Below, piece by piece: positions 31,082-41,139 of a stretch of 64,000 nt of DNA. Position numbers and translations under genes: made by a program. Position 1 is the stretch's first letter. Each line of letters starts with the position of its first letter. Under the pieces are notes generated by a model. It made no database searches. It was given only the letters and a program-made list of their open reading frames with translations, and was not told the origin of the DNA. The stretch is from Methylotenera versatilis 79 (GTDB taxonomy: Bacteria; Pseudomonadota; Gammaproteobacteria; Burkholderiales; Methylophilaceae). Where the stretch lies: the NCBI RefSeq assembly GCF_000384375.1, contig NZ_ARVX01000001.1:2540278-2604277 (forward strand), in the 5' to 3' direction.

Positions 31082-31714
31082 ATGGTTAATATCCTAATTG
31101 CAAACCCTAAAGGCGGTAGTGGTAAAACGACGCTATCGACTAATCTTGCAGGATATTTTGCTAGACGCAATGAAATCGTCACCCTGCGTGATTTAGACCG
31201 CCAGCAATCGGCAACAAGATGGATAGAACGCCGACCTGGCGAACTACCTCTAATCCACTCTAAAAATCTAAAAAGCAAATCTCAACCAATTGATTCCGAC
31301 TGGATTATTACCGATTCACCTGCTGGTTTGCGCGAAGAAAAACTATCCGATGCCGTTAAGCAAGCTGATTGTGTGATTGTGCCAATCCAACCCTCCGCTT
31401 TTGATATCGGCGCCACCAGTAATTTTTTAGATATTTTAATTGAGGAAAAAGCTATTCGTAAGAATAAAACTTTTGTAGCATTGGTTGGAGTGCGCGTGAA
31501 TAGCCGGACATTATCTGCTATTTCACTGGCTGAATTTATGGCTAAAGCTGACTTTGAAGTACTGACCTATCTTCGTAATGCCCAAGCCTATGTCACCGCT
31601 GCGGAACAAGGATTAAGCTTGTTTGATATGCGGAATTCAGTGGTTGAGCAAGACCTAATTCAGTGGAACCCATTGCTTGATTGGGTAAAGAATATATCGG
31701 CAAATGATAAATAG
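31082..31714 (+). CDS. Orphan ParA/MinD-family ATPase
   Basis: A 210-residue P-loop ATPase. The deviant Walker A box KGGSGKTTL has the signature Lys at residue 10 and the P-loop Lys at 15. The Walker A' region DLDRQQSATRW and a Walker B ITDSPAG are present, with VPIQPSAFDIGAT later. Small orphan ParA proteins of this type position protein complexes or cell-division proteins rather than plasmids; that role is inferred. No parB gene or parS-like sites are nearby. The ATG at 31082 with GGAG seven bases upstream is preferred over a GTG one codon earlier. It lies in an otherwise conserved junction between nuoA and tRNA-Leu. Confidence 0.9.
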   Translation: MVNILIANPKGGSGKTTLSTNLAGYFARRNEIVTLRDLDRQQSATRWIERRPGELPLIHSKNLKSKSQPIDSDWIITDSPAGLREEKLSDAVKQADCVIVPIQPSAFDIGATSNFLDILIEEKAIRKNKTFVALVGVRVNSRTLSAISLAEFMAKADFEVLTYLRNAQAYVTAAEQGLSLFDMRNSVVEQDLIQWNPLLDWVKNISANDK

Positions 31715-31790
31715 TTTAATTGATTATTTGGAGGGTTGAATCTAAAGGCAAATATTTCGCGACTTTGAAATTACATTCTGAGTAAGAAAA

Positions 31791-32042
31791 CTAATCTTTC
31801 TTCTTGGTTTTTTCTTTGTCTTTTTCTTTCTGTGTAATTTCATTCATTTTTTCACGCCAATCAGCCAATTCAGCATCTTCAATTTCCAGTTGAATTGCCA
31901 GCGCTTCTATCGTATCAAGCTTTTCGTTTTCTAATTTCCTAGTCAGCTTACCGCGCATTCTACATAACAGCCTTTCCTTTTGATCGGTGTTCAAGTTGCT
32001 GGCAGCTTTTATGTACTCTTCATTTGGCGCTCTAATTTTCAT
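31791..32042 (-). CDS. Small charged conserved protein, unknown function
   Basis: An 83-residue protein starting MKIRAPNEEYIKAA. It is helical and highly charged, with a tail of alternating Lys/Glu/Asp (from residue 70 on). The two middle stretches CRMRGKLTRKLENEKLD and AIQLEIEDAELADWREKM look like a helical hairpin. I believe similar small proteins occur in other betaproteobacteria, but no function is known to me. The second of two adjacent ATG codons has the better spacing to AGAGGG. A TATACT hexamer at 32075-32080 (minus) could be the -10 box. It converges on the parA-like gene. Confidence 0.72.
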   Translation of the reverse strand: MKIRAPNEEYIKAASNLNTDQKERLLCRMRGKLTRKLENEKLDTIEALAIQLEIEDAELADWREKMNEITQKEKDKEKTKKKD

Positions 32043-32349
32043 CATCTTCCCTCTTAGCAAAATTTAATGTGAAGAGTATAGATTGCTATGCACTTTGAAT
32101 GTGTGACACTTTTGTGAAAAAGCGGTTTTGGAATAGTTGAGATTACGTAGTAATAACTTTAATATCAGCCTTATTTTTGCTAGATAAAGCGAGCGATATG
32201 AGTTAGCTTCTTTACGCGCATTGCTCAGCGAAATGCGAATGAAAATTGACGTTGTGCGATTTTAAATAGTGATTTTTTGAAGTTACTAGGTATTTCAGAT
32301 TGAGCTTACTGGAGATTGAGGGCTTTTGATACTAATTGAAATGAATTAC
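32043..32349. other. Non-coding spacer between tRNA-Leu and the small charged protein
   Basis: About 300 bases with no recognisable gene, RNA or strong hairpin. It contains only the candidate -10 box for the small gene near its lower end. Confidence 0.5.
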
Positions 32350-32434
32350 TGGTGCCGACGGAGAGACTCGAACTCTCACGACTTTCGCCACTACCCCCTC
32401 AAGATAGCGTGTCTACCAATTCCACCACGACGGC
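32350..32434 (-). tRNA. tRNA-Leu (anticodon GAG)
   Basis: The reverse complement gives an 85-nt class II tRNA with a long variable arm. The anticodon stem CTATC/GGTAG encloses TTGAGGG (anticodon GAG), the T-arm is GAGAG-TTCGAGT-CTCTC, and CCA is encoded. In the acceptor (GCCGTCG/CGTCGGC) bases 5 and 68 are both T, so one U-U mismatch interrupts the stem. It lies between secG and nuoA, the usual place in betaproteobacteria. Confidence 0.95.
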
Positions 32435-32482
32435 AATTACCAAGGATTTATATTTTGAAATTATCAAATCAAACCCTAAAAT

Positions 32483-32881
32483 TTAATTTGGCACATCCTT
32501 AGCAGTGTTGCCTGAGGCTGCATTACCAGTGCTTGAGTCACTAGCATTTGGGGTTGATTCTGGTGATTTTGTTGCATCAGGTTTTGCTGTGTTCGTATTA
32601 GTGCTAGATGATTGTGCGGGCACTTTAATCACACTGCTACCGCCTGCTGCACGATGACTTGCCAAGTAAGCAAGCGTCAAACTAGTACAGAAGAAAATTA
32701 CTACGCAAACCGCAGTTAATTTACTTAAGATATTCGATGATCCACTTACGCCAAACAAACTGCCAGATGCGCCACTACCAAATGCTGCACCCATATCGGC
32801 ACCTTTACCGTGCTGTAATAACACCAAGCCGATAACACCCGCTGCTGCTAATACATGAATTACTGTAATTAAATTTTCCAT
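32483..32881 (-). CDS. secG: Preprotein translocase subunit SecG
   Basis: A 132-residue auxiliary subunit of the SecYEG channel. Two membrane segments are visible (about 4-23 and 52-72), separated by HGKGADMGAAFGSGASGSLF, the family signature. The Ser/Thr/Asn/Ala-rich C-terminal tail is cytoplasmic or periplasmic linker-like. The ATG at 32881 (MENLITVIHV) is preferred over a TTG five codons earlier. It follows tpiA by 96 bases, the common tpiA-secG pair. Confidence 0.97.
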   Translation of the reverse strand: MENLITVIHVLAAAGVIGLVLLQHGKGADMGAAFGSGASGSLFGVSGSSNILSKLTAVCVVIFFCTSLTLAYLASHRAAGGSSVIKVPAQSSSTNTNTAKPDATKSPESTPNASDSSTGNAASGNTAKDVPN

Positions 32882-32977
32882 CAAACTAGGTTCCAACTAA
32901 ATTTTTTAAAAGTGGCTCGCATTAAATCAGGTATATTCACCTGCAAACCAACTGTGTATTAAGGTTTTCTTGGCACT

Positions 32978-33781
32978 TTAAGTTGCCAATTCTGCCGCCA
33001 TGCATATTTTTTCAAACGCTTGCGACTCAAGTGAGCATTTACCAATTAGCCCACCATCAATATTCGGCACAGCGAATAATTGTACCGCATTTTGCGGATT
33101 TACGCTTCCTCCATATAGGATTTTTAAGCGGTTTGCAGCATCTTTATCTAGATTTTCAATCTTTTGATGAATGAACTTATGCATGGCTTTTGCTTGTGCT
33201 GGTGAAGCCGCTAAGCCAGTACCGATTGCCCAAATAGGCTCATACGAAATAATACTATCGGCAAAAATAGCGGCGCTGTGCAATTGAATAATCGTATCAA
33301 GCTGCTTACCAACAACCAACTCCATCACGCCTGCTTCACGTTCAATTAAGGTTTCCCCCACGCACAAAATCGGCGTTAACCCATATTGTTTCGCTTGTAA
33401 AAATTTTTGCGCAATGTTTTCATCTGATTCGCAATAAGCGGTTGCGCGTTCTGAGTGGCCAATTATCACATATTCGCAACCGAAGTCTTTTAGCATCGCG
33501 GCACTTACTTCACCGGTAAATGCACCCTCTTCATTTTTGGCAATATTTTGCGCGCCCCAAGCAATATTAGTGTCTTGTAACAAACTTTGCAGTTGTGCGA
33601 GATAAGGATAAGGTGCACAAACCACTACTTTTGACTGCTTTAAATGAGAAAGTGATGCGACATAATCTGCTAGCAGCGTTTGATTCTGCTCAAGATTGCC
33701 GTGCATTTTCCAATTAGCAACTACAATTTTTTTAGGGACTATTGGATTTTTGGCGAGATTTTTTGGTGCGAATTGGCTCAT
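32978..33781 (-). CDS. tpiA: Triose-phosphate isomerase
   Basis: A 267-residue TIM-barrel enzyme that interconverts dihydroxyacetone phosphate and glyceraldehyde-3-phosphate in glycolysis and gluconeogenesis. VVANWKMHG has the catalytic Lys, IIGHSER the His, and YEPIWAIGTG the catalytic Glu. The phosphate-binding ILYGGSVNP is present. An N-terminal extension of about 17 residues (rich in Lys and Pro) precedes the usual start. AAGG lies nine bases upstream of the ATG. Confidence 0.98.
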   Translation of the reverse strand: MSQFAPKNLAKNPIVPKKIVVANWKMHGNLEQNQTLLADYVASLSHLKQSKVVVCAPYPYLAQLQSLLQDTNIAWGAQNIAKNEEGAFTGEVSAAMLKDFGCEYVIIGHSERATAYCESDENIAQKFLQAKQYGLTPILCVGETLIEREAGVMELVVGKQLDTIIQLHSAAIFADSIISYEPIWAIGTGLAASPAQAKAMHKFIHQKIENLDKDAANRLKILYGGSVNPQNAVQLFAVPNIDGGLIGKCSLESQAFEKICMAAELAT

Positions 33782-33973
33782 TAAATTGCCTTAAGAATTG
33801 CGCGAATTCTACGCGCGCCTGCTTTCATGGTCAACGTTAAGTTAACGCTTATATTTAAGCAATAATTATAAAATATAAGTGAATTACTGCGTTTTTAAAG
33901 AAATATTTAGTGGACATATTAAATAGAAAATTGTGCTTATTTATCCTATTAACTAGTACAACTTTTGGGCGAC

Positions 33974-36900
33974 TTATTTAAATCTAAATGTATACAGCGC
34001 ATCCACGGCGCTTTCGGTACCAGTTTCTGCTTGCAATGCCCATCGCGGTGTAATATTAAAAGTCAATCTGGCTACGTCTAATAGTCCGCTCACGCTTTTC
34101 ACATAACTTAAATAGAGTTGAGAAGACAGACGTTTACCAAAAGTCAGCGATGCTGTTTCAGCATCTGAGCCAGTAAAACCAAATTCATCTAAGCCAGCAG
34201 CGCGTGCCAATTTCGTTTGTAGCGGCATAGAATCACCTTGCGACAAAACCGCACCAGCCGCTAACGACAGCATGGCGAAATCATTTTTTCCCGCTGAATC
34301 GGTGCCATGCCCCAACACTAGCCAAGATAGTTTTTCCGTATCTGGTACATTCGGCTCTGATACCAATTTAATTCTAGGATCTAGTCCGCTACCCGTAATT
34401 TCTACGCCGGCATTCACGTTTTGCACATTAGTTGAAGTAGTTTGGCTAAAGTTACTACCCGTAATCTCACCCGTGTTATTCACTGTTTCTGCATTAGTGG
34501 TAATTATTCTCTCACTATCACTCACGGCATTACGCATGGCGCGAATATTCAAACCAGGATTATCTACAGGACCGCTAAAACTGATGATGCCACGCGTGAT
34601 ATTCAGAATTTGGCCATAAGCCATATAAGTACCTTTTTTAACTCGAATACTTCCTTCCGCGTAAGGATGATATTGTGTTAAACCTAACAGTGTTAATGCG
34701 CCTGAAAGTTGCGCATCCAAGCCACGTCCATGCAGTTTAAAATCATCCCCTAAATCAATATGTAAACCACTTAGTAGTACTTTTAACGTTGGTTCTGCTG
34801 TTGCATCGACTTGCCCAAGCACCACCACATCATCGGCCAGCGTGGGGATGTCATCATCTGGTAGCGCAAGCAAACCTTTTGCCACTTTAAAATCACCAGA
34901 GATTGAAAAAAGACCTTCCAGCAAAGTCGTTTTACCTGTGCCATCCAAGATTAACAATCTGTCTGCGCCAGAAATAACCGTGAATTGCTCGGCGACCCAA
35001 TCCAAGGTTATTTTAGGTTGTTTGTTTTCCATTTGCAGCGCGCCTGTGGTACGTAAATAACCAGTGCCGCCTTTAAATGCGGCTTGGGTGATGTGTAATT
35101 CATCATTTTCAAACACCGCATCTAAAGTACCGTCTGTCAGCGCAACGCCTTGCGACGGCAGCAGAAATTGCAGATTTTTACCGACTGCATTACCACGTAA
35201 ATTAGGCCTTTGTACGGTGCCATCCGCATTGACGGTTAGATTCAATGCGCCGTCTAAACTAGCATCCGCCAATGAGGCCGATACTGGCAACCAAGCCAGC
35301 GTATTGAGTTGTGCATTGCCAACTATCGTCAGTGGCGCATTCGCCATCAACGCAAAACCCGTTTCAACTTTTGTGGCCACTGTGCTCACTTTCGCATCTA
35401 CAGTGCCAAGCTGTTGACCTTTTAGCTGCAGTACAAAATCTATTTTATTATTCTGCATTTTAAGGTCAGCAAGTGCAGTTTGCAGGCCTAATGGTTTTGC
35501 GACGCCATTGGTATCAACAGTTAAATCGCCGGACTCAAGATTGAAAATCGCGCTGCCGTTCACCGCCTCCACCGCATTAACATCCCATTTAGCAGAAAAA
35601 ACAGGATTGCCTTGTAAATGCGCTGGCAGCTTAAATAAACTGGACGGAATATCATCCAGCGCAAAATTGCTTAGATTACCTTTACTGATAAAACCTTTAC
35701 TGCCCGTATTCAGCACATCAATCACCGCGCGACCCTTTGATAACTGCAAAGTCGCATTTTCCAAAGCAACATCTTGACTGGTTAAGCGCAATTTTGCGGG
35801 TGCTTGCAAAGTAATCGGCGTTTCGCCTTTTAAACTCAGTGTTTGAATAAGGCCTTGCCATTGTCCAGCATCCAAACCGCCTGCTAACGTGGTCTCAAAT
35901 TGCAATAGATTATTGGGATCCAATGTGGATGATGGCGATTCTACTGCTTGCAATTTCAGCTGATGTTGCGCACGCGTGCCCTGCAAAACCAAGTTGGCAT
36001 TTAACGTTGGATTTTGTGCCATTTTTAAACCAGCAGCATTCAATGTGGCATCAACTTTGCCTTGCGCACCAGCCAATAGCGTGGCTTTTCCATCTAGTTT
36101 TTCGAGTTTAATGTTATTCGGTAATTTTAATTTTTGCGCCGCCAAATCCACACTAAATGCCAAATTGTCAAACGCACCTGCGACCACGCCATTCACATGC
36201 GCCTCACCCGAAAATTGATTGCCTAATGTGGTTAAGTCGGGCAAATCTGCACGAACTATAAGCTGATTTTTTGGCAGTTGATTATTTGCTAGCTGATTTT
36301 GTGGCGATACGCTTTCTTGCAAACCATTATCTGGCGAACCTAAATTTCCGCTAGCCGTTAATGTGTTATTGGCAATGCTGGCTTTAAAATCGACATCTTT
36401 TAGCTGGTTTTTGATAAAAATCATTTTGCCATCCATAATGAATGGTTGTCGCTGATTTTTCACCTGCAAATAACTATCTTTAGCCGATAACAAGATTTGC
36501 AAGCCGTTTGAATTGGCCTCTGGCGACAGATTGCCTTGCACATCTAAATCAATATTTAACAAACCAACTGGATAACTACCTAAATTTTCAGGCTGAAAAT
36601 CGTTTATCTGCGCATTCAGTTTTAACGGATATTCACCCGTTAACCCAAGCTCACCAAACACTTGTATTTTCGCGGCATTAGCACTTTCAACATCCGCTTG
36701 CATCACAGCCAATTGGCCATTATGCAAAGCTAACTTGGCTGCAGATTCAAACTTTAATTGTTTTAAATCGCCCGATAAATTCACGTTGATATCGTAAGGC
36801 ATTGATGTGCTTGATTTCTCAACAGTATTTGTATTAAAAGCAGCCTTCTCAAGATTGACTTTTTCAATAGCAATTTCTTTAGCATCCTGTTTGATACTCA

Positions 36901-37420
36901 CCGCACCAGCCAGCACGAATGGGTTGGCCGTGCCCAGGTTAAGCGTCGCTTCTACTTGCCCAAATGGCGTGCCGGCGCTCAATCTGGTCAACTTTATCGT
37001 TTTAGCGTCGGCCTCAATATCAAACTGCACATTGTTTAAAACATGCTGTTCAGTTGGCGTAATAACTACCAACTCCACCACTTCTGCTTGCTGAACCTTA
37101 ATCGGAAATGGCAACTTAATCTGCTCTGGCAATGCAGAATCACCCGCTTTTTTTGCCGCGGAACGCATGGTAATAATCAAGCGGCGCGCACGCAGTTTAT
37201 CTACAGAAAGTTTGTTATCGATGGGAAAAAGCTGCCAGCGCGACTCCAGTTTTTCTAGTTTGATATGGATATTGTCTAAATCGTAATCAAGCGTATCCAG
37301 ATTAGACGTGCCGCTGATGGTCATTTCGCCCTGCGCAGGCGTATACAACAGCATGCTAAATGCCATCAAAATAAGTGTTAAGTAATGTCGCAACCGCGTA
37401 GATATATTGATTATCATCAT
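33974..37420 (-). CDS. tamB: Translocation and assembly module inner-membrane protein TamB
   Basis: A 1148-residue protein with a single N-terminal membrane anchor (about 8-30), a very long beta-taco region of repeating strands, and a C-terminal DUF490 domain (GSIRVKKGTYMAYGQILN, SWLVLGHGTDS). TamB-type proteins form a hydrophobic groove bridging the periplasm. They are thought to move phospholipids or help outer-membrane protein assembly with TamA. The ATG at 37420, three bases past the tamA stop, is preferred over a TTG two codons earlier. tamA and tamB form one unit. Confidence 0.95.
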   Translation of the reverse strand: MMIINISTRLRHYLTLILMAFSMLLYTPAQGEMTISGTSNLDTLDYDLDNIHIKLEKLESRWQLFPIDNKLSVDKLRARRLIITMRSAAKKAGDSALPEQIKLPFPIKVQQAEVVELVVITPTEQHVLNNVQFDIEADAKTIKLTRLSAGTPFGQVEATLNLGTANPFVLAGAVSIKQDAKEIAIEKVNLEKAAFNTNTVEKSSTSMPYDINVNLSGDLKQLKFESAAKLALHNGQLAVMQADVESANAAKIQVFGELGLTGEYPLKLNAQINDFQPENLGSYPVGLLNIDLDVQGNLSPEANSNGLQILLSAKDSYLQVKNQRQPFIMDGKMIFIKNQLKDVDFKASIANNTLTASGNLGSPDNGLQESVSPQNQLANNQLPKNQLIVRADLPDLTTLGNQFSGEAHVNGVVAGAFDNLAFSVDLAAQKLKLPNNIKLEKLDGKATLLAGAQGKVDATLNAAGLKMAQNPTLNANLVLQGTRAQHQLKLQAVESPSSTLDPNNLLQFETTLAGGLDAGQWQGLIQTLSLKGETPITLQAPAKLRLTSQDVALENATLQLSKGRAVIDVLNTGSKGFISKGNLSNFALDDIPSSLFKLPAHLQGNPVFSAKWDVNAVEAVNGSAIFNLESGDLTVDTNGVAKPLGLQTALADLKMQNNKIDFVLQLKGQQLGTVDAKVSTVATKVETGFALMANAPLTIVGNAQLNTLAWLPVSASLADASLDGALNLTVNADGTVQRPNLRGNAVGKNLQFLLPSQGVALTDGTLDAVFENDELHITQAAFKGGTGYLRTTGALQMENKQPKITLDWVAEQFTVISGADRLLILDGTGKTTLLEGLFSISGDFKVAKGLLALPDDDIPTLADDVVVLGQVDATAEPTLKVLLSGLHIDLGDDFKLHGRGLDAQLSGALTLLGLTQYHPYAEGSIRVKKGTYMAYGQILNITRGIISFSGPVDNPGLNIRAMRNAVSDSERIITTNAETVNNTGEITGSNFSQTTSTNVQNVNAGVEITGSGLDPRIKLVSEPNVPDTEKLSWLVLGHGTDSAGKNDFAMLSLAAGAVLSQGDSMPLQTKLARAAGLDEFGFTGSDAETASLTFGKRLSSQLYLSYVKSVSGLLDVARLTFNITPRWALQAETGTESAVDALYTFRFK

Positions 37421-37422
37421 GA

Positions 37423-39288
37423 TCAAAAAGCAACGCCTAGGTTAAAGTGTAAGCGGAAGTCTTTTGTCGCTTCACCGTAGGCAATATCTGCACCAATCGC
37501 GCCAATTGGGCTTTTCCAGCGTGCGCCCAAACCGTAGCCATACACTGGTTTTAATTCCTGAATCGTATTTGCCGCGTTACCTGCATCCACAAAAAGCGCC
37601 GCGCCCCATTGTTTGGTTAACCATTGAATCACTTCCACACTGCCTGTCACCAAATAACGCCCACCGACAATCGCATCGCCTTCCGTCACACCTAAACTTT
37701 CATAAGCGTAACCGCGCACCGATTGATCGCCACCCGCGCGGAATAGAAAGGCCGCTGGCGCACTATTTTTACCGCTGACCATGCCGATTTCTGCACGCGC
37801 GATAAATTGCGTTGATTCGGTTACTGGATAATAGCCCTGTGCTCGCAAATGACTTTGCACAAAAGTACCTTCAGAAAGCTGTTCAAGCGGCGCAACGGCA
37901 AATTGCGCGTTAAATAGATAGCCACGCGTAGGATTGCGGTCATTGTCCGTGCGCCGTAGTGTGATGCCATAAGAAACAGTCGCGACTTTTTTGGTGGCAG
38001 ATTCAGAGCCTTCAACCTCTTGTCGCTCAATCAAATAGCCTGTACCGATCGTTTGTTCCGTTCTGCGTGGCCCCCAACTGCGATTAATGCCCGCCTGCCC
38101 TGAAGTAGTGATTTGCCCCTCAATCACTCTGCGATCCAAACCCGCATTGATGCTATCGCGATAACCGCTGCTGTCGGTTGGCAAACGAATCAAAGCGCTT
38201 AATGATTGCGCGCGTTGTTCTGGTTTTAAGCTGCTGGTTAAACGCCAACCGCGATCAAATAAATTCAAATCATCATAAGTTAATTGCGCCCGTGCGCCCG
38301 TGTTGGTACTGAAACCTGCTCCCATACCCACTTTTACCGATTGATTCTCTTGCACAACGACTTTAACAGGCGCGACATCCGAATCTGCAGAACTGGTATT
38401 TGCCGTCACTTCTACGCCGCGAAAAAAACCGCTTTCTTCCAAACGCGCTTGAAAAAGCTGCAGCTTAGATTGACTGTAAGTGCGGTCTGATTTAATGGGA
38501 TTCAAATTTTCAATGATGCTGGCTGGATAACGTTCCAAACCTTCGATTTGCAGTGCACCAAATTGCACACTTTGCCCGCTATCCACTTCCACCCGCAAAG
38601 CTACTGAGTTGGCATCTGGGTTCACTTCTGCTTTGCTGGTTTTAATGGTTGCGTTTGGATATTGCCGAACTAATAAACTAATCAGCAACCGTCTTTTCGC
38701 TTGTTTCCAATCTTCTTGCTTAAATTGCGCGCCAGCCTGTAATAACCAATCTTGCTTTAATTTTTCAATGGTCACAGATTGTCTTGAAGCTTCTGTTGGT
38801 TGCTGAAAAATGCCGCCGGTAAATACTAAATCAACCGTGCTCACCAATATTGGCTTACCCGGATTAATCAAAAAACGCGCTTGCACTGCGTTGCCTACTC
38901 TTTCAATCGTTGGCTCAATCTCTGGCGAAAAATATCCTTCTGTCGCCAATAAATCTGCGATAGCTTTAGGGGTTAACTGATAGATACGTTGCCATTCTAT
39001 TGGCGACATAAGCGGATTATCGCGCCATTTGATGATCTCAAGATGCTTATCCATTAAATCGGTCAGCACATCTTTTTCTGTTTTTGAAACGCTGTCGGGC
39101 GTTATTGTGATTTCTACTTTGTAACTTGATTGGTTGGTATTTTTAGTATTGGCATTAGAACTAGTGCCCGTATTAATAGCTTCAGCGGCTTGCAAATTGA
39201 AGCCGCAACATAAAATCAACAATGCTAACAGCGCGTTCAATACAAACGGCGGAACAGCCAAAACACGTTTTATAGAAGATGCCAGCAA
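37423..39288 (-). CDS. tamA: Outer-membrane translocation and assembly module TamA
   Basis: A 621-residue Omp85-family protein. A signal peptide (cleavage near ...LQAAEA) is followed by POTRA-like domains (about 50-310) and a 16-strand barrel of the BamA type. It ends in a Phe (LHFNLGVAF), as usual for outer-membrane barrels. The lid-lock region RAGGDQSVRGYAYESLG carries the conserved VRGY motif. It acts with the downstream tamB. Confidence 0.95.
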   Translation of the reverse strand: MLASSIKRVLAVPPFVLNALLALLILCCGFNLQAAEAINTGTSSNANTKNTNQSSYKVEITITPDSVSKTEKDVLTDLMDKHLEIIKWRDNPLMSPIEWQRIYQLTPKAIADLLATEGYFSPEIEPTIERVGNAVQARFLINPGKPILVSTVDLVFTGGIFQQPTEASRQSVTIEKLKQDWLLQAGAQFKQEDWKQAKRRLLISLLVRQYPNATIKTSKAEVNPDANSVALRVEVDSGQSVQFGALQIEGLERYPASIIENLNPIKSDRTYSQSKLQLFQARLEESGFFRGVEVTANTSSADSDVAPVKVVVQENQSVKVGMGAGFSTNTGARAQLTYDDLNLFDRGWRLTSSLKPEQRAQSLSALIRLPTDSSGYRDSINAGLDRRVIEGQITTSGQAGINRSWGPRRTEQTIGTGYLIERQEVEGSESATKKVATVSYGITLRRTDNDRNPTRGYLFNAQFAVAPLEQLSEGTFVQSHLRAQGYYPVTESTQFIARAEIGMVSGKNSAPAAFLFRAGGDQSVRGYAYESLGVTEGDAIVGGRYLVTGSVEVIQWLTKQWGAALFVDAGNAANTIQELKPVYGYGLGARWKSPIGAIGADIAYGEATKDFRLHFNLGVAF

Positions 39289-39366
39289 ACAATTCCCTAA
39301 TCTAACTACTGCAAAAATACTGTAAAAACCACCATTTACCCGCTCTGTTTGATGCGTCTTTGCTAA

Positions 39367-41139
39367 TCAGTTCAAACCACTGGCTAATTCAATAGGCTTT
39401 AACTCAACATGTTTTAACTGTAACTGCACGGTTTGCAGGCCTTTATATTCATTTACATCTAGTGCATAAACTGCCGAAATATTTTCTGGTAAATCATCAT
39501 GATGGTTAAAATAAATCGCATCAAAGCGCTTTTGGTCTTTTTCCAACAATAACTTTAAATGTTTTTCACCCACAATGCGCTGGTTAACCACTTTAAAAGC
39601 ATCAAAAAATAATGGCTGATTAAAACCCTGCCCCCACACTTGTTTAGACAACAACTGTGCGGTAGCCAGATTCATTTCGTTGCCTTGCAAACCACCGTCA
39701 GTTTCAATCGCCGCTTGCAGATCGGCTTCCGTCAACAGTTCACGCACCACTGTTTCGAACGCTTTTTCAAAAACTTCAAAATCTGTTTGTTTGATACTTA
39801 AACCAGCCGCCATCGCATGGCCGCCAAACTTGATGATTAAGTCAGGCTGGCGTTTGGTTATTAAATCCAGCGCATCGCGCAAATGCAGGCTGGAAATAGA
39901 CCGACCAGAACCTTTCAGCAAGCCATCGCCAGCTTCTGCAAACACAATCGCCGGGCGATGATATCGCTCTTTTAATCGTGAAGCCAAAATACCAATCACG
40001 CCCTGATGCCAATCTGCATTAAACAAACTAATGCTAAATTGCTGGCTGACATCAATCGCATCCAAAGTCGTCAATGCGCTATCTTGCATATCGGCTTCGA
40101 TATTGCGCCGTTCCATATTCAGCGCCTGCAAAGTTTCTGCTTTTTGCATCGCATCATCGGCACTTTCAGCCAATAAACAGGCAATACCTAAACACATATC
40201 ATCTAACCTGCCAGCGGCATTTAGTCTTGGCCCAACATAAAAACCTAAATCTTGCGCGGTGACTTTTTCGGCGGATTTTCCTGCAATTTGCAATAAAGCG
40301 GTAATGCCCGCACTACAAGCACCCGCGCGGATTCTGCGTAAACCTTGCTCAACCAAAATACGATTATTCGCATCTAATTTAACCAAATCCGCCACTGTGC
40401 CTAAGGCAACTAAATCCAGCAATTCGGTTAAGTTAGGCTCGGTTTTACCTATGAATTCACCGCGCGTTCTTAATTCTGCACGCAAAGCCAGCAACACATA
40501 AAACATGACGCCCACACCAGCTAGATTCTTACTAGCGAAATCGCAGCCACGTTGATTCGGATTCACAATGCAAGCTGCCGCCGGCGTAATGTCGCCAGGT
40601 AAATGATGGTCGGTAATCAATACTTGCATGCCTAATTGATTCGCCGTTAAAACGCCATCAACACTTGCGATACCGTTATCTACGGTGATTAAAATATCGG
40701 GCTTTTGTGTGCTTGAACCAAATTGTGCGTTTGTTGCAGAAAGTTGAACGATTTCAGGTGTTAACCCATATCCGTATTCAAAACGGTTTGGCACTAAAAA
40801 ATCTATTTGCGCCGTTGACTCTAAAATTTGACAAAGTTGGCGTAGACCTTTTACCGCCACAGCGGTGGCCGTTGCACCATCTGCATCATAATCGCCAATC
40901 ACCAGAATTTTTTTATTGGCGATAAGCGCATCGGCTAATAATTTAGCCATTTGCGTATTATTAGTTAATTGATCTGGCGGAATAATCAAACTTAACGATG
41001 TTTCTAGTTCATTTTTATTGGTCACACCACGCGAGGAGAAAAGCCTTGCCAATAGTGGATTTGTGCCAATCGCCGCTAATGCCTCAACGACGACAGCGTT
41101 AAATTGACGCGCTTTAATTTGCATGGACTTGCCCGCCAC
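39367..41139 (-). CDS. recJ: Single-stranded-DNA-specific exonuclease RecJ
   Basis: A 590-residue DHH-family 5'-3' exonuclease acting in recombination and mismatch repair. VIGDYDADGATATAVAV is motif I, ITDHHLPGD is the DHH motif, and KFGGHAMAAGLSI is the DHHA1 domain. The C-terminal OB-like domain is present. The start could also be the Met six codons in (MQIKARQFN); either start overlaps the end of the upstream gene. The overlap suggests translational coupling. Confidence 0.97.
   Translation of the reverse strand: MAGKSMQIKARQFNAVVVEALAAIGTNPLLARLFSSRGVTNKNELETSLSLIIPPDQLTNNTQMAKLLADALIANKKILVIGDYDADGATATAVAVKGLRQLCQILESTAQIDFLVPNRFEYGYGLTPEIVQLSATNAQFGSSTQKPDILITVDNGIASVDGVLTANQLGMQVLITDHHLPGDITPAAACIVNPNQRGCDFASKNLAGVGVMFYVLLALRAELRTRGEFIGKTEPNLTELLDLVALGTVADLVKLDANNRILVEQGLRRIRAGACSAGITALLQIAGKSAEKVTAQDLGFYVGPRLNAAGRLDDMCLGIACLLAESADDAMQKAETLQALNMERRNIEADMQDSALTTLDAIDVSQQFSISLFNADWHQGVIGILASRLKERYHRPAIVFAEAGDGLLKGSGRSISSLHLRDALDLITKRQPDLIIKFGGHAMAAGLSIKQTDFEVFEKAFETVVRELLTEADLQAAIETDGGLQGNEMNLATAQLLSKQVWGQGFNQPLFFDAFKVVNQRIVGEKHLKLLLEKDQKRFDAIYFNHHDDLPENISAVYALDVNEYKGLQTVQLQLKHVELKPIELASGLN

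Noticed and set aside
30666..32434. tRNA-Leu as an integration site for a small island
   Set aside because: No integrase and no repeated tRNA 3' end was found on the far side of the insert.
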